From Gammaproteobacteria bacterium (lineage in GTDB: Bacteria > Pseudomonadota > Gammaproteobacteria > Steroidobacterales > GCA-2729495), in contig JABDLC010000010.1 of the NCBI GenBank assembly GCA_013001905.1, positions 1 to 64,000 of the forward strand: a stretch of DNA of 64,000 bases. Reading direction: 5' to 3'. Below, in pieces: positions 1 to 10,121 of this stretch. The first letter of the stretch is position 1. Every line of letters begins with the position of its first letter. Under the pieces are notes generated by a model. The model ran no database searches, was not told where the DNA came from, and worked only from the letters and a program-made list of their open reading frames with translations. The translations under genes and the position numbers were made by a program.

Positions 1-178
1 GCACAAGTGAGTGCAGCGTTGCCGGCAGAGCACGTGACTCATTAAGGGCCGGAATGATTATCGATACTCGAATCATAATTCGTGCAAATCTGTACACTAA
101 AACCGCCCGGCGTCAGACACATGAGCACGCTGAGCCGTCAACACATTATGCGCCATAACTGTTGAGACAATGGAGCCT

Positions 179-193
179 TACGGTAATTCCGTA
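179..193. promoter_or_regulatory. 15-bp palindrome upstream of the LuxR-type gene
   Basis: TACGG and CCGTA arms flank a TAATT spacer, a perfect inverted repeat ending 35 bp before the chosen ATG. It could be an operator for the regulator that follows. It does not look like a classical 20-bp lux box. The rest of bases 1-228 shows no gene and no convincing promoter. Confidence 0.3.
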
Positions 194-228
194 CTTACCT
201 TAGCTCTGGGTTTTTGCTAGATTGCAGT

Positions 229-1377
229 ATGGGGAAAACAGGGGATACACAGACAGGGGCCGCAGATATTGAAGCGAAAAATCTGGTCGAGGCGCTGGAA
301 AAAAACCGCCAGCTTTGCACCGTGCTGGAGAAGTGCTTCGATCTGCTGAACGGCGACATCACCGACGAGGCCTGGCTGACCGAACTGGCCGATCTCGCTA
401 CCTGTCACACCGTACAGTGCATCTGGTGGCGCGCACATCTGCCCGAAACCTATTCAATGAGCGCCTGCGGCAACCCCGAAAACGATGCGCGCGAGTGGGT
501 CGATTATCTGGAACCCGCGCTGGCCGCCGCAAAACCCGGCGAGGTGCGGCTGATTGAAGGCCTGACAGACGACAACCGTATGCTGAGCCCGGACCGGATG
601 GTGTACTGCCTCGACCACTCCCCTGTCAGGGTTGTGTTCATTTTTAGTCAGCACAAACACAAAAAACACTGGGATGACGCTGATAAACAGCACCTTCTCC
701 GGGTAATGCGCATCATCGATAAGCCGGTTCGCACGCAGCGCACGCTGTCTTTTTATGCCGACATTCAGGATCTGAGCAACAAGTTCATGGATGAAATGCC
801 GCGCGCACTGATGGTGTTAACACCGGACGGCGACATCATTTCAACCAATCGATTGGCGAAACAACTGATCGAGAAAGGCGACCTGATGAGAGTCAGGAGC
901 AACAAGCTCAACCTGAATGACCCGGTGAAGCATCACGAATTTGCTGAACAGCTAAACAAGGTGCTGCATTTACCGAAAGACGATATTGAGAATTACGTCT
1001 GGCATCGTAACCTCAGCGATTCAACGAAGCCCGGTAGCGTGATGCTGGCGATGCTGTGCCTGCCGTTCGACAACTGGAACCTGACCAGCTCAGCGCGCGA
1101 CCGGGTGATCGTGATGGTGCTGCAAATCATGGGCAAGCTGGAGGTGCCCGATGTCGCACAACTGGGTGAGTTCTACAAACTTACCCGTTCGCAATGCAAT
1201 GTGGTGGCACAGCTGATGGAAGGCAATTCGCTGGAAACGGCGGCAGAAAACCTCCACGTCAGCATCAACACTGTGCGCACCCATCTGCGTGCAATCTACT
1301 CAAAACTCGAAGTCGATAACAAGACGCAGCTACTGCAGCGCATATCCGGCACCATTACCGGGCCCAAAGAGCTCTGA
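229..1377 (+). CDS. LuxR-family transcriptional regulator
   Basis: This 382-residue protein carries a C-terminal LuxR-type helix-turn-helix over its last 60 or so residues. The motif begins LTRSQCNVVAQLMEGNS and continues with the recognition-helix segment VSINTVRTHLRAIYSKL, so it should bind DNA as a dimer. The N-terminal 300 residues show no phosphoacceptor receiver signature and no clear autoinducer-binding domain. They read as a soluble sensor, possibly PAS/GAF-like (inference; a short segment ALMVLTPDGDIISTNR resembles a PAS start). An upstream in-frame TTG at 214 is possible, but the ATG at 229 is preferred. No partner synthase or kinase lies beside it. The gene is followed by yhbY on the same strand, which has its own promoter, so it is probably monocistronic. 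The ligand and target genes are unknown. Confidence 0.8.
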   Translation: MGKTGDTQTGAADIEAKNLVEALEKNRQLCTVLEKCFDLLNGDITDEAWLTELADLATCHTVQCIWWRAHLPETYSMSACGNPENDAREWVDYLEPALAAAKPGEVRLIEGLTDDNRMLSPDRMVYCLDHSPVRVVFIFSQHKHKKHWDDADKQHLLRVMRIIDKPVRTQRTLSFYADIQDLSNKFMDEMPRALMVLTPDGDIISTNRLAKQLIEKGDLMRVRSNKLNLNDPVKHHEFAEQLNKVLHLPKDDIENYVWHRNLSDSTKPGSVMLAMLCLPFDNWNLTSSARDRVIVMVLQIMGKLEVPDVAQLGEFYKLTRSQCNVVAQLMEGNSLETAAENLHVSINTVRTHLRAIYSKLEVDNKTQLLQRISGTITGPKEL

Positions 1378-1416
1378 CAGGCCTCATTCGGGAATGCAGG
1401 CCGGCGTCGCTGGCCC

Positions 1417-1422
1417 TATAAT
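1417..1422 (+). promoter_or_regulatory. Perfect -10 box just before yhbY
   Basis: TATAAT ends 8 bases before the yhbY ATG. No good -35 is visible at 16-18 bp. If it is used, transcription would start within about two bases of the start codon and give a leaderless or near-leaderless mRNA. That fits the lack of a Shine-Dalgarno sequence. Confidence 0.5.
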
Positions 1423-1430
1423 CGCCCGCC

Positions 1431-1727
1431 ATGAAACTGACCGAACGCCAGAAGAAACATTTGCGGGGCCTCGCTCATTCGCTTAAGCCAGTCATTAGCC
1501 TGGGCGACAAAGGCGTGACAGACAGCTTCTTACAGGAGCTAAATTCGACGCTTGAGCATCATGAATTGATTAAGGTCAAAGTCAAAACAGGTGACAGGGA
1601 TTCCCGCGATACCATCATCGACGAACTGACTCAGCAGCTATCGGCGGCACTGATCAGCCGCGTCGGCAATGTTGCGACCCTGTACAGGCCGCGGAAACGC
1701 AAACCGGGCATAGTGCTGCCGGCGTAA
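1431..1727 (+). CDS. yhbY: YhbY, CRM-domain ribosome-associated RNA-binding protein
   Basis: The 98-residue product is a single CRM (CRS1/YhbY) domain. It opens with LTERQKKHLRGLAHSLKP and contains the family's basic loop with a glycine-rich turn (SLGDKGVTD), then a VKVKTGDRDSRD segment. Bacterial YhbY proteins associate with pre-50S ribosomal particles and bind RNA. The length matches the E. coli protein (97 residues). The gene faces greA and ends 20 bp from the greA stop, the usual convergent arrangement of yhbY and the carAB-greA block in gammaproteobacteria. There is no ribosome binding site before the ATG, while a TATAAT lies directly upstream, so translation may be leaderless. Confidence 0.93.
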   Translation: MKLTERQKKHLRGLAHSLKPVISLGDKGVTDSFLQELNSTLEHHELIKVKVKTGDRDSRDTIIDELTQQLSAALISRVGNVATLYRPRKRKPGIVLPA

Positions 1728-1747
1728 CGCGCGGCACACACCGGGGT

Positions 1748-2224
1748 TCAGATGTAGTGAACCTCGAGAATCTCGAATTCTTTGCGGCCGCCCGGCGTCT
1801 GCACTTCGACCTCATCACTTTCGCGCTTGCCAATTATTGCGCGGGCGATCGGCGAGGCGACGGACAACATGCCTTGCGTAATATCGGCCTCATCTTCACC
1901 AACAATCCGATAGCGGGTTTCTTCCTCGGATTCGATGTCCAACAAAACAACGGTTGCGCCAAAAATAACCTTGTCAGATTTGGGCAGCGCTGTAACGTCA
2001 ATAATCTGAGCGTTCGAGAGCTTTGCCTCGATATCCCGAACTCGGGCCTCCGATAAACCCTGCTCTTCTTTAGCCGCGTGGTATTCGGCGTTTTCTTTGA
2101 GGTCGCCGTGAGCCCGCGCTTCAGCAATCGCCTTGGTAATACGCGGTCGCGCAACGTTTTTGAGGTGTTTCAGCTCATCACGCAGCGCATCGGCACCTTC
2201 GATGGTTATCGGCACCTTGCTCAT
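1748..2224 (-). CDS. greA: Transcription elongation factor GreA
   Basis: GreA rescues backtracked RNA polymerase by stimulating cleavage of the 3' end of the transcript from within the secondary channel. The 158-residue protein has the expected two parts. The N-terminal antiparallel coiled coil contains the acidic tip region ([21 protein letters not shown]), and the C-terminal globular FKBP-like domain carries the conserved [20 protein letters not shown] segment. The length equals that of E. coli GreA (158). The ATG overlaps the carB stop codon as ATGA, so greA is translationally coupled to carB and ends the car operon. There is no evident promoter of its own. Identification is secure. Confidence 0.98.
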   Translation of the reverse strand: MSKVPITIEGADALRDELKHLKNVARPRITKAIAEARAHGDLKENAEYHAAKEEQGLSEARVRDIEAKLSNAQIIDVTALPKSDKVIFGATVVLLDIESEEETRYRIVGEDEADITQGMLSVASPIARAIIGKRESDEVEVQTPGGRKEFEILEVHYI

Positions 2225-5200
2225 GCAGCTGCTTCCTCGTGCAGATCCTGCAGTTTGTTGACTTCGCTATGCTCAAGGTAATCAAGCGCTGTGCAGGTTG
2301 CTTTCGCTGCAGCCATGGTTGTGTAGTAGGTCACCTTGTTCACGACGGCAGCGGCACGAATGCCACGCGATTCGCGAATGGCCCGCTTGCCTTCGGTCGT
2401 GTTGATGATCAGCGAGACTTCCTCGCTCTTGATCATATCGACGATGTGGGGCCGCCCTTCCCTGACCTTGTTAATCCGGCGACATTGCACGCCGTTTTTC
2501 GCGAGGTGCATGGCCGTCCCGTCTGTCGCGACAATCCGGAAACCGCGACTGATCAGGTCTTTTGACAACTGCACGGCCTCTGCCTTATCGCGGTCGCGCA
2601 CAGAGATAAACGCGGTGCCAATTTTCGGCAACGTCACGCCGGACGCGAGTTGCGCCTTCGCATAGGCCTCGCCGAATGAACGACCCGTGCCCATCACCTC
2701 ACCGGTGGATTTCATTTCCGGCCCGAGTATGGGGTCGGCCTCCGGGAACTTACCAAACGGGAACACTGATTCCTTCACCGAGTAATACGGAGGAATCACC
2801 TCGCTGGTAAAGTTCTGCTCTTTAAGACTGATGCCGGCCATGGCTTTCGCAGCTATTTTTGCCAGCGGCTGGCCGATAGCTTTCGAGACAAAGGGCACGG
2901 TGCGGGAGGCACGCGGGTTAACCTCGAGCAAATAGATCACGCCGTTTTGTATCGCGAACTGTGTGTTCATGATGCCGACCACCTTCAATGCCCGCGCCAT
3001 GTCCTTCACCTGCTGGCAGAGCTCGTCGATCGTTTCTTTCGCCAGTGTAATCGGTGGCAGGGAACACCCGGAGTCACCGGAATGGACGCCCGCCTGCTCG
3101 ATATGCTCCATGACGCCGCCAATGACGACGTCGGTGCCGTCAGAAATACAGTCGACATCGACCTCGACTGCGAGATCTAGGAAGCGGTCCAGCAACACCG
3201 GGCTATCGTTAGAGACCTGCACGGCTTCATCCATATAGGTGCGCAAATCGCGTTCATTGTGAACGATTTCCATGGCGCGACCGCCGAGTACATATGAGGG
3301 CCGGACAACCAGCGGATAACCGACTTCGGTCGCGATGTTGACGGCCTCATCAATATTACGCGCCGTGCCGTTCGGCGGCTGCTTGAGCTTCAGCTCTTCG
3401 ACCAGATGCTGGAATCGCTCACGGTCTTCCGCGAGGTCAATTGAGTCCGGCGACGTACCGATGATCGGTGCCCCCGCAGCTTCCAGCCCGCGTGCCAGTT
3501 TTAACGGTGTCTGCCCGCCATACTGAACAATGACGCCCACCGGTTTTTCCACATCGATAATGGCCATCACGTCCTCATGCGTCAGCGGCTCAAAATACAG
3601 CCTGTCCGACGTATCAAAGTCTGTGGACACCGTTTCGGGATTGCAGTTGACCATGATGGTTTCGAAGCCGGCTTCGCGCAGTGCTTTCGCGGCATGCACA
3701 CAACAATAATCGAACTCGATACCCTGGCCGATGCGATTCGGGCCGCCGCCCAGAATCATGATCTTTTTTCTGTCGCTCGGGTCTGCCTCGCACTCTTCGT
3801 CATAGGTTGAGTACATGTAGGCAGTCGTGGTGGCGAATTCCGCGGCGCAGGTATCCACTCTCTTGAACACCGGTGTCACGCCCTGTTCCAACCGGCGATT
3901 GCGCACCACTGACTCTTTAATTCCCAGCAACGTCGCCAGGCGGGAGTCTGCGAAACCCTTGCGCTTCAGGCGGCGCAACGAATCACCGTCGAGAGCATCG
4001 ATGCCTTGTTGCTGCACCTGCGCCTCCGTGTCGATGATGTCTTTGATCTGCGCCAGAAACCATGGATCGATCGCCGTGATTTCGTAAGCCTCTTCCAGGC
4101 TCATACCGTCGCGGAATGCATCACCCAGGTACAACAGGCGCTCGGAGCCAGCATGACGAATTTCCTCAATAATCTGATCGCGTTGTTCATCCGTTTCAAT
4201 CGAGTCGAACATCGGCACCAAACCGTCGATGCCGGTTTCCAGTCCACGCAGCGCTTTCTGCAGTGACTCCTGCTGATTGCGCCCGATCGCCATGACCTCG
4301 CCGACCGATTTCATCTGCGTGGTCAGCCTGTCATTGGCACCCGGAAACTTTTCGAAGGTAAAACGCGGTATTTTGGTGACCACGTAATCAATCGACGGCT
4401 CGAATGATGCCGGCGTTGCACCGCCGGTGATCTCGTTGCGCAATTCGTCGAGCGTGTAGCCGACTGCCAGCTTGGCCGCGACTTTGGCAATCGGGAAACC
4501 GGTCGCTTTCGACGCGAGCGCCGATGACCTTGAAACACGCGGGTTCATTTCGATTACGATCAATCGACCGTCGACCGGGTTAACCGAGAACTGCACATTA
4601 GAGCCCCCGGTTTCGACACCGATACGACGCAGGATCGCAATTGATGCGTTGCGCATGACCTGATACTCACGATCAGTCAGCGTTTGTGCCGGCGCTACCG
4701 TAATGGAATCACCCGTATGGATACCCATCGGGTCCAGATTCTCGATCGAACAGATAATGATGGCGTTGTCGTTCTGATCGCGCACCACCTCCATCTCGTA
4801 TTCTTTCCAGCCCAGCATCGATTCCTCGAGCAAGACCTCCGTTGTCGGCGACAAATCCAGGCCGCGCTCGACGATCTCCTCGAACTCTTCCATGTTGTAT
4901 GCGATACCGCCGCCGGAGCCGCCCATCGTGAACGATGGCCGGATAATCGTCGGGAAGCCGATGTCCTTCTGGATCTCGTAAGCATCTTCCATGCTGTGAG
5001 CGACCGCTGCGCGCGCAGATTCAAGACCAATGTCATCCATTGCAGCCTTGAATTTTTCGCGGTCTTCCGCCGTTTCGATGGCTTCTTCTTTGGCGCCGAT
5101 CAGCTCGACGTCATACTTCTCAAGCACACCCTCGCGCGCCAGATCCAACGCACAGTTGAGGCCGGTTTGTCCGCCCATGGTCGGCAGCAACACATCGGGC

Positions 5201-5445
5201 CGTTCCTTTTCGATGATGCGCTCGACGGCTTTCCAGTGCACCGGCTCGATATAAATCGCATCAGCCATTTCCGGATCGGTCATGATCGTGGCCGGGTTGG
5301 AGTTCACCAGAATCACCCGGTAGCCCTCCTCGCGCAGCGCTTTGCATGCCTGCGCCCCCGAATAGTCAAACTCGCAGGCCTGGCCGATCACAATGGGACC
5401 GGCGCCGATAATCATGACGCTTTCGATATCAGTACGTTTTGGCAT
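2221..5445 (-). CDS. carB: Carbamoyl phosphate synthase large subunit
   Basis: CarB makes carbamoyl phosphate from bicarbonate, two ATP and ammonia supplied by CarA, feeding both arginine and pyrimidine synthesis. The 1074-residue protein shows the duplicated ATP-grasp architecture. The N half starts [20 protein letters not shown] and the second half repeats it around [20 protein letters not shown]. Each half has its own ATP-grasp core ([15 protein letters not shown] and [15 protein letters not shown]). The C-terminal MGS-like allosteric domain occupies the last 130 or so residues. The length matches E. coli CarB (1073). It lies 9 bp after carA and overlaps greA, so the three genes form one transcription unit. 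All regions appear intact. Confidence 0.99.
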   Translation of the reverse strand: MPKRTDIESVMIIGAGPIVIGQACEFDYSGAQACKALREEGYRVILVNSNPATIMTDPEMADAIYIEPVHWKAVERIIEKERPDVLLPTMGGQTGLNCALDLAREGVLEKYDVELIGAKEEAIETAEDREKFKAAMDDIGLESARAAVAHSMEDAYEIQKDIGFPTIIRPSFTMGGSGGGIAYNMEEFEEIVERGLDLSPTTEVLLEESMLGWKEYEMEVVRDQNDNAIIICSIENLDPMGIHTGDSITVAPAQTLTDREYQVMRNASIAILRRIGVETGGSNVQFSVNPVDGRLIVIEMNPRVSRSSALASKATGFPIAKVAAKLAVGYTLDELRNEITGGATPASFEPSIDYVVTKIPRFTFEKFPGANDRLTTQMKSVGEVMAIGRNQQESLQKALRGLETGIDGLVPMFDSIETDEQRDQIIEEIRHAGSERLLYLGDAFRDGMSLEEAYEITAIDPWFLAQIKDIIDTEAQVQQQGIDALDGDSLRRLKRKGFADSRLATLLGIKESVVRNRRLEQGVTPVFKRVDTCAAEFATTTAYMYSTYDEECEADPSDRKKIMILGGGPNRIGQGIEFDYCCVHAAKALREAGFETIMVNCNPETVSTDFDTSDRLYFEPLTHEDVMAIIDVEKPVGVIVQYGGQTPLKLARGLEAAGAPIIGTSPDSIDLAEDRERFQHLVEELKLKQPPNGTARNIDEAVNIATEVGYPLVVRPSYVLGGRAMEIVHNERDLRTYMDEAVQVSNDSPVLLDRFLDLAVEVDVDCISDGTDVVIGGVMEHIEQAGVHSGDSGCSLPPITLAKETIDELCQQVKDMARALKVVGIMNTQFAIQNGVIYLLEVNPRASRTVPFVSKAIGQPLAKIAAKAMAGISLKEQNFTSEVIPPYYSVKESVFPFGKFPEADPILGPEMKSTGEVMGTGRSFGEAYAKAQLASGVTLPKIGTAFISVRDRDKAEAVQLSKDLISRGFRIVATDGTAMHLAKNGVQCRRINKVREGRPHIVDMIKSEEVSLIINTTEGKRAIRESRGIRAAAVVNKVTYYTTMAAAKATCTALDYLEHSEVNKLQDLHEEAAA

Positions 5446-5454
5446 AAAGCTTCT

Positions 5455-6615
5455 TTACGATGCGGCCGAACGAGCGCCGGTGGTCGAGTTACGGTGAGCG
5501 CGCATCATTTCAACGAAGCGCGCAAAAATTGGTCGCAGATCATGCGGCCCCGGGCTGGCTTCCGGATGCCCCTGAAAGCCCATCGCCGGACAGTCGGTAC
5601 GCTCCACTCCCTGCAACGAATCGTCAAATAACGAACGATGAGTGGGCCGCAAATTGTCGGGTAATGATTCTTCATCCACCGCGAAGCCGTGGTTCTGACT
5701 GGTGATCGCGACGGTTTTGTCATCCAGATCAATCACCGGATGGTTGGCGCCGTGATGACCAAATTTCATCTTCATCGTCTTCGCACCGCTGGCAAGCGCC
5801 AGAATCTGATGCCCGAGACAGATGCCGAAAACCGGCACGCCAGCGGCAATGATCTCCTGCGTGGCCCTGATCGCGTATTCACAGGGCTCCGGATCACCGG
5901 GGCCGTTGGACAGGAATACGCCGTCAGGCGCCATTGCCAGAACGTCCTCTGAGGGTGTTTGCGCGGGCACTACCGTTACCCGGCAGTTTTGATCGACAAA
6001 GAGCTTCAGAATATTGCGCTTCACACCGAAGTCATACGCGACGACATGGTTGGTGGTAATGCGCTTGCCGGGCGACCCTTCATCGTTGGGCCAGCCGGAG
6101 CCCATGCTCCACTGATAGGTCTCGTCGGTGCTAACGATGCGCGCCAGATCCATTCCCGACAAACCAGGGAATTTTTGTGCATGGTTGACGGCTTCGTCGA
6201 CAGCCGCCTCGCCCGTGATGATACAACCTGACTGCGCGCCCTTCTCTCTGAGTATGCGCGTCAGTTTACGGGTGTCGATTTCAGCGATCGCCGGTATACC
6301 GCCGCGCTTCAGGAAATCAGTAAAGGGCAGCTCGTTGCGCCAGTTGCTTTCCAAGAGCGGCAAATCCCGGATCACCAGTCCTGCTGCAAAAATCTGGCGA
6401 CTCTCGTAGTCCTCGCTGTTGGTGCCGGTGTTGCCAATATGGGGGTAGGTCAGTGTCACGATCTGACGAGCGTAGGACGGGTCAGTAAGAATTTCCTGAT
6501 AGCCCGTCATGGCAGTATTAAAAACGACTTCACCGATCGTTCTGCCGTCGGCACCGATTGATATGCCGCGAAAAATTGTGCCGTCCTCAAGGGCCAGCAA
6601 TGCAGGTTCTGTCAC
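5455..6615 (-). CDS. carA: Carbamoyl phosphate synthase small (glutaminase) subunit
   Basis: CarA hydrolyses glutamine and channels ammonia to CarB. The 386-residue reading starts at GTG ([17 protein letters not shown]), which matches the usual CarA N terminus. GAGGA lies 7 bases upstream, and the open frame that extends further 5' has no good start. The N-terminal CPSase small domain precedes a class I amidotransferase domain with the nucleophile elbow [16 protein letters not shown] (Cys) and the late histidine in [15 protein letters not shown]. The length is close to E. coli CarA (382). The leader of roughly 90 nt contains a hairpin followed by a U-rich run, a possible attenuator. carA starts the carA-carB-greA unit, 138 bp downstream of dapB. 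Confidence 0.98.
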   Translation of the reverse strand: MTEPALLALEDGTIFRGISIGADGRTIGEVVFNTAMTGYQEILTDPSYARQIVTLTYPHIGNTGTNSEDYESRQIFAAGLVIRDLPLLESNWRNELPFTDFLKRGGIPAIAEIDTRKLTRILREKGAQSGCIITGEAAVDEAVNHAQKFPGLSGMDLARIVSTDETYQWSMGSGWPNDEGSPGKRITTNHVVAYDFGVKRNILKLFVDQNCRVTVVPAQTPSEDVLAMAPDGVFLSNGPGDPEPCEYAIRATQEIIAAGVPVFGICLGHQILALASGAKTMKMKFGHHGANHPVIDLDDKTVAITSQNHGFAVDEESLPDNLRPTHRSLFDDSLQGVERTDCPAMGFQGHPEASPGPHDLRPIFARFVEMMRAHRNSTTGARSAAS

Positions 6616-6649
6616 AGACGATTCCTCAGCAGTTGTGCGTGGCCCGCAT

Positions 6650-6686
6650 ACAAATAACGGAAGGGTCCGGTCCGGATCGCCTTCCG
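6650..6686 (-). promoter_or_regulatory. Hairpin with U-rich tail in the carA leader (attenuator candidate)
   Basis: Read on the minus strand, CGGAAGG pairs perfectly with CCTTCCG across a 15-nt loop that can itself fold (TCCG with CGGA). The sequence TTATTTGT follows at once. It sits about 35 nt before the carA GTG. An ATG directly followed by TAG lies just upstream of the stem. This looks like an intrinsic terminator placed in a leader. Control by pyrimidine or arginine supply is inference. Confidence 0.4.
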
Positions 6687-6715
6687 CTACATTATTCTTG
6701 CTTGGGACCGGAACT

Positions 6716-6721
6716 ATTGTA
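6716..6721 (-). promoter_or_regulatory. Candidate -10 box of the carA promoter
   Basis: TACAAT on the minus strand is one base off the sigma-70 -10 consensus. It would start transcription roughly 90 nt before the carA GTG, upstream of the leader hairpin. The -35 region is AT-rich but poor. Confidence 0.35.
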
Positions 6722-6753
6722 GCCAAGCGCCCCGAAAAATAAAGGTTTTCGTG

Positions 6754-7557
6754 CTACTCGAAGCCCAACACGTCCCGCATACTGTAAAGCCCGGCCGGTT
6801 TGTTGACCAGCCAGGCGGCAGCACGCAGCGCGCCGCTCGCGAACAGCTCCCGGTCAACAGCGTGATGCGTCAGCTCCACCGTCTCGGTGTCGGACACAAA
6901 AGCCACGGTGTGATCACCCACGATATTGCCTGCCCGAATCGCGTGGATGCCTATAGCGCCCTTGGGCCGCTCGCCCGTATGGCCACTGCGACCCAGCACC
7001 TGCACGTCGGCCAGATTCTGGCCCCGTGCGTCCGCCACGGCCTCACCCAGTTGCAGCGCCGTGCCCGAGGGCGCATCCAGTTTGTAACGATGATGGGCCT
7101 CGGTAATCTCAACGTCCCAGTCGCCATCCAGATAGCTCGCAGCCTGACGGGCAAGCTCTGTAAATACATTCACACCAACACTCAGGTTTCTCCCATAAAG
7201 TATTGATATTGAATCACTTGCGTGGCTTAACATGCCGACATGGTCGGCGCTGAGGCCGGTCGTGCCCATAACCAGCGCACACCCGGTCGCCTGCGCCGCT
7301 GCAAGATTGCCGGGCACGGCCGCCGGGAGCGTGAAGTCAATGGCGACGTCGGCGTTGACGAGCGCATCCTCCGCGTCACCCGAAATCGGGATGCCCAGTG
7401 AGCCCAGCCCGGCGAGCTCCCCAACGTCCTGGCCCACCGTCTCGTGGCCCGGCTCGGTGCAGGCGGCGACAATTTCAGCATCGGACGATGCGGACACAAC
7501 CCGGGTAACGGCGCGGCCCATGCGGCCATTCGCGCCGAATACTGCGACCTTAAGCAT
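6754..7557 (-). CDS. dapB: 4-hydroxy-tetrahydrodipicolinate reductase
   Basis: DapB reduces hydroxy-tetrahydrodipicolinate with NAD(P)H, the second step of the diaminopimelate/lysine branch; dapA also lies in this window at 49 kb. The 267-residue protein begins with a Rossmann motif (KVAVFGANGRMGRAV). It carries the family signature EAHHRYKLDAPSGTAL, with the catalytic His-His and Lys, around residue 155. The length is typical (E. coli 273). AGGGAG stands 7 bases before the ATG. It sits between the PhoX-like gene and carA. The order dnaJ-dapB-carA-carB is common in gammaproteobacteria, and here it is interrupted only by the PhoX-like gene. Confidence 0.97.
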   Translation of the reverse strand: MLKVAVFGANGRMGRAVTRVVSASSDAEIVAACTEPGHETVGQDVGELAGLGSLGIPISGDAEDALVNADVAIDFTLPAAVPGNLAAAQATGCALVMGTTGLSADHVGMLSHASDSISILYGRNLSVGVNVFTELARQAASYLDGDWDVEITEAHHRYKLDAPSGTALQLGEAVADARGQNLADVQVLGRSGHTGERPKGAIGIHAIRAGNIVGDHTVAFVSDTETVELTHHAVDRELFASGALRAAAWLVNKPAGLYSMRDVLGFE

Positions 7558-7645
7558 GTAAGAACTCCCTGAGTCGTGATGACGATTAGGTAATGATTAT
7601 TTTCAGGGGCGTAGTTTACTGTAACGCGCCGTTGGTACCTATGGT

Positions 7646-8914
7646 CTATACCAGAAACGGCCCGCTGATCTCGAAAGTCACGCCGATGAGCCGGCCCTGC
7701 GCCTGAAAATCAGCCAACGTGCCGCGTTGCGAACTGAAATACAGCCGGGTGCCACTCGGATCAAACGCAGGCCCTGTGAGCTCACCGGGCAAATTGCCAA
7801 TGGAGTGCCCCGTCAGCTGCAACAGCGGCAACAGCTCACCCCCGGGTGTCAGCACCTGTATCTGGTTGTCATCGGAATCTTCCGCCACCAGCACATCGCC
7901 GCCGTCCGATACGGTGATGTTGTCGATGCCGTTCAGCGAGGTGTCGGCAGGGTACAAATCCGTACGGTTGTAGATCTGCGTAATCGGACCGTCGCCTGAG
8001 GCGCCCGGCGTAAATGCCCAGACGATCGTATCGGTGGTGGTTGTAAAGTAGACAACCCCGCCCTGAAACCAGCAGCCCTCACCGCGTTGAAATATCGATG
8101 CGCCGGCGGCCTGCGCCTGAACCCGGGTAGACTGAACAGCCGCACTCGGATCCGGCACATCGACCCAGCTAACGCTGCCCTCCAGTGCCCGGTTGCCGCT
8201 ATCCACCATATCGACGACGGCCGCCTGCAACTGCCCGCTGCTCAGATCACCCGACACCGCCGGGATAAACCGGTAGAAACATCCGTCCGTGCGATCCTCC
8301 GTGAGATACACAATGCCCGTGTCCGGATCAACAGCCGCCGCCTCGTGCGAAAAAATACCCAGCGCATCACGGCGCACCGCCGGCTGCTGGCCACGCTCCA
8401 GCGGGAATGTCTCCCATACCGCACCCTGACTGAACTCTTCACACGATAACCAGGTGCCCCAGGGTGTCGGGCCGCCGGCGCAGTTGCGGGTTGTACCGGT
8501 TAACAGCGAATAAGCGTCAACCACATCGCCGTCGGCCGAAAACTCAACGGCTCCCACACCACCCGTGCCGGATGGCTCTTCGCTGTTGGACGCGTATATC
8601 CAACCACCGTCAGGCAGTGCAAACGTTGCGCCGCCATCCGGCAGCCCATGCCACGGATACACAGACGACGCCACAGGAGTTTCGCCCGTGCGGGCAATAA
8701 CACGACTACTGAAACCTTCAGGCAGCAGCAGGCCGTTACTGTCAGGAACTACCGACAACGGCCCGACATTGGCGATGTTACTGACCGGTGTTGGCGCCGG
8801 GTTGTTGTCGGAATGACACGCCGACACCAGAGGTCCGGCAGACAGCGCAACACAACCCTGAAGGCCGGCACGCAGAATCTGCCGACGGCTGAGTGCTTCG
8901 TGAGATTTGATCAT
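7646..8914 (-). CDS. Exported PhoX/DUF839-type beta-propeller protein
   Basis: The 422-residue protein (ATG at 8914 preferred over upstream in-frame starts) begins with a twin-arginine-like segment, SRRQILRAGLQGCVALSAGP, ending in a possible lipobox (LVSAC). It should therefore be exported folded and perhaps lipid-anchored. The body resembles the PhoX/DUF839 family: a long WIYASNSE... region, GGPTPWGTWLSCEE (a characteristic PhoX-like motif) and EAAAVDPDTGIVYLTEDR. Classical PhoX is a calcium/iron phosphatase, but many family members have no proven activity and I cannot confirm all its metal ligands here. The gene sits between dnaJ and dapB, normally adjacent genes, so it looks like a lineage-specific insertion transcribed with the operon. 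It lies 88 bp before dapB. Confidence 0.75.
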   Translation of the reverse strand: MIKSHEALSRRQILRAGLQGCVALSAGPLVSACHSDNNPAPTPVSNIANVGPLSVVPDSNGLLLPEGFSSRVIARTGETPVASSVYPWHGLPDGGATFALPDGGWIYASNSEEPSGTGGVGAVEFSADGDVVDAYSLLTGTTRNCAGGPTPWGTWLSCEEFSQGAVWETFPLERGQQPAVRRDALGIFSHEAAAVDPDTGIVYLTEDRTDGCFYRFIPAVSGDLSSGQLQAAVVDMVDSGNRALEGSVSWVDVPDPSAAVQSTRVQAQAAGASIFQRGEGCWFQGGVVYFTTTTDTIVWAFTPGASGDGPITQIYNRTDLYPADTSLNGIDNITVSDGGDVLVAEDSDDNQIQVLTPGGELLPLLQLTGHSIGNLPGELTGPAFDPSGTRLYFSSQRGTLADFQAQGRLIGVTFEISGPFLV

Positions 8915-8981
8915 GCGTACCATTCTGGCGGCCGACGACCGAAAATGCCAGCCGTGGCGGGGGCTCCGCACACGGCAGCGA

Positions 8982-10121
8982 TCAGATACCGATGCCGTCG
9001 AAAAAGCTCTTTACGCTGTCACGCCAGGAGCGCGCTTTCGGGCTGTGGCGGTCTCCGCCGACGTCAATTGAGGTCTGAAACTTCTCCAGCAAATCCTGCT
9101 GCTCTTTGGTCAAATCGCGTGGCGTTTCGACTTCAACGCGGCAATACAGATCCCCGGGCCCGCCGCCGCGGACCGGCTTGACACCTTTGCCACGCAGCCG
9201 AAACACCTTGCCCGACTGCGTGCCGGGTGGGATTTTAAGGCTTACTTCGCCGCCCAGTGTCGGTACTTTGACTTCGCCGCCAAGCGCGGCGGCCGTGAAT
9301 GCCAGCGGAACCTTGCAGGACAAATCCGCGCCTTCGCGCTGGAACACCGCGTGCGGTAATACCCGCACTTCAACATAGAGATCTCCGGGCGGCCCGCCCG
9401 CCTGCCCGGCTTCACCCTCGCCGGAGAGCCGGATGCGATCACCGGTATCGACACCTTCAGGCACCTTGACTGACAGCGTGCGCGACTGCTGCACGCGCCC
9501 CTGCCCGTTACAGTCCTTACAGGGATCTTCAACGATGCGGCCTTCGCCGCGACAATCGGGGCAGGTTTGCTGGACTGCAAACACGCCACCCTGCCGCCGT
9601 ATCTGGCCCACACCGCCGCAGGTGCCGCAGGTTTTTTTATCGGTGCCGGGTTTGGCGCCGTCACCATGGCAGGTGGAGCATTCCTTGAGGCTCTGGAAGT
9701 TGATTTCCGCCTCGTGGCCAAGCACAGCCTCTTCAAGCGTCAGCGCCAACTCGTAGCGCAAATCTGCACCACGGTAAGGCCCGCCCTGCCGTTGCCGGCC
9801 ACCGCCGAAAATATCGCCGAATACGTCGCCGAAAATATCGCCGAAGCCCTGCGCGCCCTGACCGCCCATGCCACCCATGCCGCCCATGCCACTCTGGTCG
9901 ACTCCGGCGTGGCCGTATTGATCGTAGGCAGCACGCTTCTGCGGGTCCGACAGTACTTCGTAGGCCTCTTTAGCCTCTTTGAATTTGACTTCAGACTCGC
10001 TGTCATCGGGATTGCGATCCGGATGATGCTTCATGGCAAGACGCCGATAAGCTTTCTTAAGCTCATCGGCGCTCGCTCCCTTGGCGACGCCAAGGACTTC
10101 GTAGAAGTCGCGCTTAGACAT
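8982..10121 (-). CDS. dnaJ: Chaperone DnaJ (Hsp40)
   Basis: DnaJ delivers unfolded substrates to DnaK and stimulates its ATPase. The 379-residue protein has an N-terminal J domain with the HPD motif ([10 protein letters not shown]), then a Gly/Phe-rich linker with repeated GGMGG. A zinc domain follows with four CxxCxGxG-type repeats ([32 protein letters not shown]), then the C-terminal substrate-binding domains. The length matches E. coli DnaJ (376). Its ATG shares one base with the dnaK stop codon (TAATG), so the two are translationally coupled. It is expressed from the heat-shock promoter before dnaK. Confidence 0.99.
   Translation of the reverse strand: MSKRDFYEVLGVAKGASADELKKAYRRLAMKHHPDRNPDDSESEVKFKEAKEAYEVLSDPQKRAAYDQYGHAGVDQSGMGGMGGMGGQGAQGFGDIFGDVFGDIFGGGRQRQGGPYRGADLRYELALTLEEAVLGHEAEINFQSLKECSTCHGDGAKPGTDKKTCGTCGGVGQIRRQGGVFAVQQTCPDCRGEGRIVEDPCKDCNGQGRVQQSRTLSVKVPEGVDTGDRIRLSGEGEAGQAGGPPGDLYVEVRVLPHAVFQREGADLSCKVPLAFTAAALGGEVKVPTLGGEVSLKIPPGTQSGKVFRLRGKGVKPVRGGGPGDLYCRVEVETPRDLTKEQQDLLEKFQTSIDVGGDRHSPKARSWRDSVKSFFDGIGI

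Noticed and set aside
4684-5631. 315-residue plus-strand ORF over carB and carA
   Set aside because: Shadow of carB on the other strand; no protein-like motifs and rich in His/Arg/Phe.
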